Shown: positions 57,937-64,000 of the stretch, in pieces
Position numbering within the stretch: the stretch's first letter is position 1
How the letters are laid out: the number at the start of each line of letters is the position of its first letter
NCBI RefSeq assembly: GCF_030272615.1
Contig: NC_081412.1
Span: 341,854,870 to 341,918,869 of the forward strand
Direction: 5' to 3'
Length of the DNA: 64,000 nucleotides
DNA from: Cryptomeria japonica
Taxonomy: Eukaryota; Streptophyta; Pinopsida; Cupressales; Cupressaceae
Translations under genes and position numbers: made by a program
Notes under the pieces: model-generated
Database searches by the model: none
What the model was told of the DNA's origin: nothing
The model's input: only the letters and a program-made list of their open reading frames with translations

Positions 57937-59731
57937 TTATTTATTCCCTTTATCATTCACAACGGTCACAAATATAGTATTATTATCAATCAAGTCTTGA
58001 ATCTTATTTTTTAATGCAAAACATTTCTCAGTATCATGACCAGGTTGACGATGAAATTGACAAAAGCAATTGTTATCAAAATAAGGAGATGCAACTTTAG
58101 AAGGATCAATTTGTTTTATAGGAGGAAGTTTGATAACATTTCTATGCAACAAATAAGATATAATACTATGTAAAGATTCATTCAAAGGAGTAAACTGTCT
58201 TTCTCTTTGAAAAAAATTAGAAATTAGAGGGCACACCTGTTGTAGCATTCACATGGTTGTTGTTGATTGGATCATTGAACTTGATGATGATTTTTGGCAG
58301 TTTGAACTTCACAACCGGTTGTTGAACACTCTCCCCCTTATCACTCAGAGCCATAGGAGTGGATTGCTCCATTTGACTCACAACTAGTTGATAATTGTGG
58401 AGTGTTGCACACAACTACAGAAAGGAAGTAAACTCAGACAAAATAAACTTTTCCCTGATATCTTTTTGTAAATTATAAATAAAAATTCTTTGAATATCAT
58501 TATTAGGTACATGAAAAGAAATTTGAGCATACAAATGCTTATATCTACCAATTAAATCAGTCACTTTTTCTTTAACACCTTGTTTACAATGCATTAAATC
58601 AGTCAAAGTGATTTTAGGACCAATGTTGTTTTGAAATTGTTGGATGAAAGCATTATCTAGTTGTTGAAAAGAAGTGACATAATAAGAAGGCAGAGAGCAA
58701 TACCATTGTAAGGCCTTATCTCTTAGTGTTCTTGTAAACAATTTTGCAAGCAATCTTTGATCATAAGCAAAATCAGTACATAAGGATTGGAATGTTTTGA
58801 CATGTGTAAGAGGATCATTTTTTCCATTATAGAGTTCCAATTGAGGGATCTCCACTTGTTTAGGTGGCACGAATGTAACAATATCAAGCAAAAGTAGGCT
58901 TGCAACATCAAAGGTGGGCATACTAAACTTGGGTTGACTCATAGAAGCAATTTGTTGTTGTAAGGAAGACACGGTTTGAGCAAGATTGTTGATTGTCATT
59001 TCGATGGAAGAATTGATGTTAGACATAGGTGATTGAGAAGGTGGTGTGATGTTGTTGAAAGAAGGCATAGACTAAGAATAAGGTGGTGGGACATTATGAT
59101 AAGTAGGCATTGATGATGATTGGGTAGGAAAAGGGATACTTAAAGGAGGAATAAAGTTGTTGAAGGAATTGGCCCCTTGTGTCACGTGGATTGGTTGAGG
59201 AATAATAGGAACACTCATGGAAGACATAGGTAAAGATGGAGGATTAAATGAAGAAGAGGGATTTCCCCCATGACCTATGGTTGTAGGAATGACATTTTGA
59301 GTTGAAGTAGCCATGATGTTATATGTGAAAGTAGGAATAATAGTCATAGGATTAGTCAAAGGAATAGAGGAATTGACTTGTGTTGAAGGTTGTGAATAAC
59401 CTAGGGTTTCGATAGAACTCTTGATAGGCATGACATAAAAATCAACAATATGTACAATGCCATGCAATATATCAATTCCATTCTTATCACTTTGAAGCAT
59501 ACGTTTAAGACCTTGAATTAATGGAAGGGCTTCACTGTTAGGTTATTCTTGGGACATCCATTGTTGAAAGCTATCAAATTGATTGTCCAATGTAGAAAGT
59601 TGATCTAAAGAAAACCTAGTTTAAGATTCTTCTTCATCATGGGGTTCATCAATGGGGTGAATATGCACATGATTAGGATGGGAAGAATAGGAATGATCCT
59701 CATTAAATAAGTCACCCAAATTAGGCTCCAT
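57937..59731 (-). pseudogene. gag of element D (nearly open)
   Basis: Gag polyprotein. The ATG at 59731 (MEPNLGDLFNED) was chosen because it opens the acidic N-terminus of the family. The frame is continuous to about 58220 except for stops at 59621, near 59545, 59072 and 58415. A Ser/Pro/Asn-rich region (59400-59080) precedes a coiled-coil-like stretch (NNLAQTVSSLQQQIASM) and the retrotransposon gag domain (PQLELYNGKNDPLTHVKTFQ, then LTDLMHCKQGVKEKVTDLI). The last part (58248-57937, shifted frame) has a CCHC-like CQFHRQPGHDTEKC. Intactness suggests a relatively young element. Confidence 0.85.
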
Positions 59732-60919
59732 CTCCTTGGTAATTAAACCTTGGGATGCCTTAATTCTAATGCTTTGTCTAATGGGGATAGGATAGGTAGG
59801 ACTAAAGTGGTAAAACTCATGCACTAGAGGGAAAATTTGAATTGTAGAACAAAGCTTGCAAAATTGAGTAATGCAAAATTCAAGAAAATAATGATTACAC
59901 AATTTGAACTTTGTTGGGGGAAGAGGATGACACAATTTCCAAAAATGAAAGGAAATTAGAATTTTAAAATTAGGGCCAAGGGAATACCACTTAATTTTGA
60001 AATCTAAATTTTTAAAATTAGGGGAGACTATAATAAACCTCTTAATTTCAAAAAATTTCATGAAAGTTGAAATGTTGAATTTTGAAGGTACTTCCGATTC
60101 TAGAGGGATAAAAAATTGATAAAATCAGCCAATCTTCCGAATTTAGGCTATTAAATACAATCATAATAGTCTCCCAAAATTTTAGGAAAAAAGTCGAGGA
60201 CTTTGGCAAGAACGCACATGGTCCAACCAACTTTTGTCAAAATTTTCAGGGATGGATATTACGATGATTTTAAAGCTAACCCCAAAAAATTGGCAAATTT
60301 TACGATCTCTAGATGGGTGAAATGAAAGCGTAAATGTGAAAATAGGACCCTATTAGGGTTTTGAAGAAAAAGAGGAATTGAATTGCAATTTTGAAAAGGG
60401 TCAAGGCTAATGGATAGGGACACCTTGGAAAATGTTTAGAAATCTGAATGTAAATGAAATTAATTTGAAATTCACACAAAATCCAATTAATTTTAAAAAT
60501 TAGGGTTTGATGATCTAACCACTTAATTTTGAAATTTGAATTTTGGGAAGAAGGGGGGAAATTGAAAATTTGAATTGTAGGATTGAAGACAAATTTGAGA
60601 ACAATCCAAAATCTGAAAATTAAAGGGAAATCCAATTTTTGCACAAGTTCAATATGATTTTTGAAAATTAGGGGTTTAACAAGTAACCTCTTAATTTTGT
60701 AAATTTTAATTGCAAATTGAACAAGAGAATGAGGAAATTGAATTTGACAATCAAAACAATTTTCAGATCTAAGATAACCACAAACAATTTTTACAAATCA
60801 CAAGTTCAATTTTAAATTTAAAAACTAGGGTTTTGAATGAATTAACCACTAAGTTTGCAGAAAGTTGAAACTTGTAAACGAAAAATATGCAATGTTGTTC
60901 AAAGGAAAGAATGCAAGAT
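59732..60919 (-). other. untranslated leader of element D
   Basis: About 1.19 kb between the PBS and gag, full of repeated ATTTTGAAATT-like words. No protein-like frame. Long leaders are common in Tat/Athila elements. Confidence 0.6.
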
Positions 60920-60935
60920 GTCGGGTTCACCAAAA
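60920..60935 (-). other. primer binding site of element D
   Basis: The minus strand reads TTTTGGTGAACCCGAC beside the LTR end CCATTACA. TGG at the start fits the CCA end of a tRNA. I cannot name the tRNA. Confidence 0.6.
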
Positions 60936-61131
60936 TGTAATGGTGGTAAAATGGTGAATGATAAATCAAGAAGGAAACTACCCTTTCCCTCAAAGAGAGA
61001 TGAGAGTTTCGCTATTGATTACCATTCAAGCACTTTTCACCATTACATTAGAAACAAGAGAGGATAATTTACTAGATTCAATCTCTCAACACAAAGATGG
61101 TACATTGAATTTTGAATGAATGGGGAGTGTT

Positions 61132-61368
61132 TTGATTAAGTAAAAGCAGGTTTTTGAAAGGAACCCGAACCATTTACAAAGCAGGAGATATCATAAGAAC
61201 TAGAAAGATCCGTGTCTGATCACTTCAAAAACTAAAACAGATCCCTACTGAACAAAACAGGATCACAACACACATTACATAACATTACATTAAAAAACCA
61301 TAAAAAGACAACTTTCAGAAAGCAAAACAACAACAAAAAGACCATTGCCAAGACAGAGACAGAGACAA
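61132..61368 (-). other. 3' noncoding end of LINE3
   Basis: 237 bp from the ORF3 stop to the LTR junction. The last 25 bases match LINE2. Confidence 0.65.
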
Positions 61369-63067
61369 CTAGATACTTTTTATGATATCCTCAGCATGGA
61401 CAACCATCTGCTTCATGTTGTTCGCCGATGTCTTTAACTCCTCCAGCTCATGACCTTTGATGTCGCCCTTGATCCTAGTATTGGCTCTGGTCCTCTTCTC
61501 ATGACCTTTTTTGTCTAGCTGTTCCTTGTCACCATCCTTCTTTGTGTTGTTCTCAAATCTATTGATCAAGATGTTCATGTTATCCACCGATGCTTTGAGG
61601 ATCTAGAAGTTTTGTTCTGCAATCTTCTTAATAGCGAGTTCGATCTTATCAATTCTGCTACCCAGATTGTTCATAGCAGTTTCCATCCCTTTCACCTCCT
61701 TATTTTCTTCCATCTCTTTAACCTTTTTTCAGTGGCAATAATTTTACCCACCATACTTTCAATGGCTTTCGCATTATTAATTGCAACTGCCAATTCTTTA
61801 ACATTTTCCGTTAGGGGTTTCTCACCCATCGTTGCTCTTTTGACAACCATCATATCTTTCTTCAAGCTGTCTATGTCCTTCACCATTGTACTGACGGTCT
61901 CACAAAAACCCTTTATAGTCACATTTACACCAACACAGTCACTAAGCTTACCACTTTTGTCCTCTTGATCCTCTTTCTGCATACCTTGGGTGTTCAAACT
62001 CTCAATGTTGCCCATAACCGGATTCTCCTCCCCCTCCTTATCCTGTCCCTCATCATTTTTATTCTCCTCTGCCTCCTCATCAGAGTCAATCAGAATTTGG
62101 CTAATATCTTTATTGCTTCCCTTGCTGGTCTTCTTCCTCTGCATTTGCTTTCTTGTAACTTTCCCTTTCTTTTTTTAAATGAATTTCCCCTCGAAGGATT
62201 CGGCCTCAGACTCTGAAATATCTGAATCCACCACAATCATTTTCCTCTTAGCCTTGTTCCTACCTTTTTTACTAGCCTCCTCCAAGTCGCCCTCAGTCTT
62301 CGAATCAAAGTTAAAACCACTGGCTTCACTCTCTGTGTCCTCATCTCTTGCATATTTACCTTTAATAGGTTTTTCAATGCATCTCCCTTTAAGCACTTTA
62401 TAGACAAGAGCCATAAGACCCTGATGAAAGGCATGGTCACCTTTGGGATCTTTCTAAATCTCCTTGATAGTATGGTCCATGGAGCAAGCTAGATAATATG
62501 GCAGGCTCACTCTTTCCCCATGGCGGAAATGGTTGAGAAAAACAAAGTGGTGTCCATAGGATCTAGTAAACCTACCAGCCAAAGTAATATAGGTGATAGT
62601 AGCAAATAAAACAAACCTCCATGACCTGCATATCCATTTTGGGGAATGATAGGAATTGTCGACTTTCACCATCTTCTTCCTCTCATCATCCGTGATAGGG
62701 AATTTATTTGCTGCTTTATCAGAGATGCCGCGGTCCCTATAAAATTTCACGCCCTTAGTCATCATCCCCGTAGCTTCAGCAATAATCTCCTCATCTATAG
62801 TCATCATCTGGGATCCGACTAGGATCTTGCCATTCTTCCAGTTCTTAATAAAATGTTTGGTAACCGTAGGATCTTTCCCACTAAGCCTCTCCATAAGCAC
62901 ACTAAGACCCCCCTCCTGAAGGATATCCCACACTTCCCTATTCTTCCTCCATTATGAGCAAGAGGTAGGTTCAAACCTTTTTTTATTTCCTCCCATTTTT
63001 CCTTCATTATCCCTGAATTTACTTCTCTCGGCTCCAAATCGTCTTCTCTGGTTTTAGTGGATGCCAT
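61369..63067 (-). pseudogene. LINE3 ORF3, homologue of LINE2 ORF3 (about 566 codons)
   Basis: Unrecognised protein with the same parts as LINE2 ORF3. The ATG at 63067 opens MASTKTREDDLEPREVNSGI. After a frameshift near 62930 come IKNWKNGKILVGSQMMTIDE, EIIAEATGMM, SWRFVLFATITYITLAGR, FLNHFRHGERVSLPYYL and HQGLMALVYKVL. An acidic serine-rich segment (DSDISESEAESFEG) and a basic patch (KKGRNKAKRK) follow. A coiled coil (IKGFCETVSTMVKDIDSLKK) leads to a C-terminus with EKRTRANTRIKG and ending VHAEDIIKSI. Stops at 62454 and 62175 and a second frameshift near 61700 are the other lesions. It starts 100 bp after the ORF2 stop. The function is unknown. Confidence 0.8.
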
Positions 63068-63168
63068 GAAAAAAGCCCAGAATCCATGCCAAACAATTAT
63101 GAAAAGACACTTAAGTAATGCTCATTACCTCCGTAATAACCTTGCTTCAAAATAAGAGGAAGAGGCAT

Positions 63169-63790
63169 TTAGAAATTATAGTTGATAGTGCCATGTTGCC
63201 TCGTCTGGATACGGTCCAGATCAAGCAGAAATTTCACTTCACATGCAAGCTCACTCTCACCATAAGTAGTAATGATATCTTCCGTTTGGCATGCCAGGTT
63301 GGCTACCCAGTCTGCGCATGAGTTTTCTTCCCTATACACATGTGTGAAAACACACATTTCAAATTCCTCACTAATTTTGTTAGCCACTTTCATAGCATTG
63401 CTTATTGACCAAGAAGGAGGGAATTTCTTATTCAAACAATTGATTATATTCCATGAATATCCTTCACACCAGACTTTGGTGCAGTTGGCTTCCTTAGCAA
63501 GGACCATCCCATGGAATGCAGCCATAGCCTTAGCTACATGATTTGTCTGATTTCCTATGGGTATGCATTTTATAATTTTGCATTTTCCCCATTCGTCCCT
63601 AAGGACCACCCCACATCGTGCAATACCAGGATTACCCTTTGATGCACTGTCAAAATTTATTTTCATCCATCCATTGGGAGGGCTTACCCATATCACACCC
63701 TCTCTAGGATTATTCTGAAAGTGTTCTCGACCTTTTAATCTCCACTTCTTGAAGATTGTTTGATCATCCTTGTCTTGAGGGTTAGAAATA
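63169..63790 (-). pseudogene. LINE3 ORF2, RNase H end only
   Basis: The minus frame contains GVIWVSPPNGWMKINFDSAS, KGNPGIARCGVVLRDEWG, then KAMAAFHGMVLAKEANCTKV and FTHVYREENSCADWVANLAC. This is the type I RNase H found at the end of plant LINE ORF2. The first Asp (NFDSA) and last Asp (CADW) are kept, but Lys replaces the Glu (HVAKAM) and Tyr the middle Asp (EGYS). The upstream part of the open frame (63790-63894) is LTR sequence of element D, not LINE. Confidence 0.88.
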
Positions 63791-64000
63791 CCACCTATTT
63801 CTTGTTTGAAATGGAAAGGAATGTTAAGTTGATCCCCTCTTTGTTGTTTGAAATGGAAAGGAATTGATTGAATTATGTAGTGCAAAAGTGACAAAGAATT
63901 GATTATAACTTGAGATCGGAATATGGGATGAGGCTCTGCAGCTGGATTTAGCAGTAAAATGTCGAGGCGAAGTCACCCTCTAAATTTGAGGAAAAGTTGC

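Larger units (their letters stand above)
61132..63817 (-). mobile_element. LINE3, 5'-truncated LINE with ORF3
   Basis: Inserted in the 5' LTR of D. The 3' end (left) reads AAAACCTGCTTTTACTTAAT on minus, as in LINE2. The flanks share GGAGTGTT (61124-61131) and GGAATGTT (63818-63825). The intact LTR has GGAATGTT once near 54634. It contains the end of ORF2 (RNase H) and a complete-length ORF3. The rest of ORF2 and ORF1 is missing, as is usual for truncated LINE copies. Confidence 0.82.
54443..64000 (-). mobile_element. element D: gag-protease gypsy element lacking RT and integrase
   Basis: The LTRs lie at 54443-55703 (3') and 60936 to beyond 64000 (5', interrupted by LINE3). On minus: PBS at 60920-60935, leader, gag (59731-57937), protease (57894-57387), an unassigned coding-like part (57206-56402), noncoding sequence with purine tracts, LTR. 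No RT, RNase H or integrase motif is present in the 5.2-kb interior, so it is non-autonomous. Gag wording (GHDTEKCFALKNKIQDLID) fits the Athila/Tat side of gypsy. About 880 bp of the 5' LTR should lie outside the window. Confidence 0.85.
60936..64000 (-). repeat. 5' LTR of element D (partial, interrupted by LINE3)
   Basis: Pieces 60936-61131 and 63818-64000 are collinear with the 3' LTR from about 54443 to 54822. The window ends inside it. Confidence 0.85.

Noticed and set aside
1-64000. Host protein-coding genes, tRNA or rRNA genes
   Set aside because: All frames with recognisable domains fall in retrotransposons. I saw no convincing tRNA cloverleaf or rRNA sequence by eye, though a tRNAscan or Rfam run would be decisive.

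Overview
This window is repeat-rich nuclear DNA from a seed plant. Every recognisable coding stretch belongs to a retrotransposon: Ty3/gypsy with a chromodomain-like tail, Ty1/copia, Tat/Athila-like gypsy, and L1-type LINEs with plant-style ORF1 and an RNase H domain. Most are broken by stops and frameshifts. I found no convincing host gene, rRNA, tRNA or CRISPR array. The density of nesting, the number of LINEs and the number of decayed copies suggest a large genome, perhaps a gymnosperm, but the sequence does not prove the taxon.

Left edge (1-3349): an LTR fragment running off the window (1-558), then a gag relic (559-1670) whose PBS and LTR lie to its right (1671-3076), all minus strand. 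This gag belongs to the same family as element A below.

Central nest (3355-43209): one Ty3/gypsy chromovirus-like element, G (plus strand), carries everything here. It is bounded by the 5-bp duplication TGATC at 3350-3354 and 43210-43214. Its LTRs are about 3.4 kb once insertions are removed. The 5' LTR holds a minus-strand solo LTR, F (3922-5333, duplication CGAAG), and a 6.2-kb LINE, LINE1 (6231-~12408). The RT region is split by element A (16632-25354, minus), a copia-type LTR element with gag but no pol. In place of pol, A has a decayed reading frame of about 1,100 codons of unknown function, itself interrupted by solo LTR S (18297-~20283). The integrase zinc finger of G is split by a nearly complete copia element, B (26740-33801, duplication TCTTG). 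The 3' LTR holds a truncated Tat/Athila-like element, C (38258-43085). Each LTR of G preserves the empty site for insertions in the other, which independently supports this layering.

Right part (43215-64000): LINE2 (44040-51736) is near full length with a 15-bp target-site duplication. A copia relic (52480-53560) and a LINE 3' fragment (53692-~53985) follow. Then comes a gag-protease-only gypsy element, D (54443 to beyond 64000, minus), whose 5' LTR is interrupted by the 5'-truncated LINE3 (61132-63817).

The most unusual content is a third ORF downstream of the RNase H domain in both LINE2 and LINE3. It is about 570 codons in both and has a similar protein in each. The second unusual item is the very large non-pol ORF in element A. 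Both LINE ORF3s and the A ORF contain a loosely similar segment ending in TG(L/M), so two retrotransposon classes may carry related accessory proteins. That link is an inference to test.
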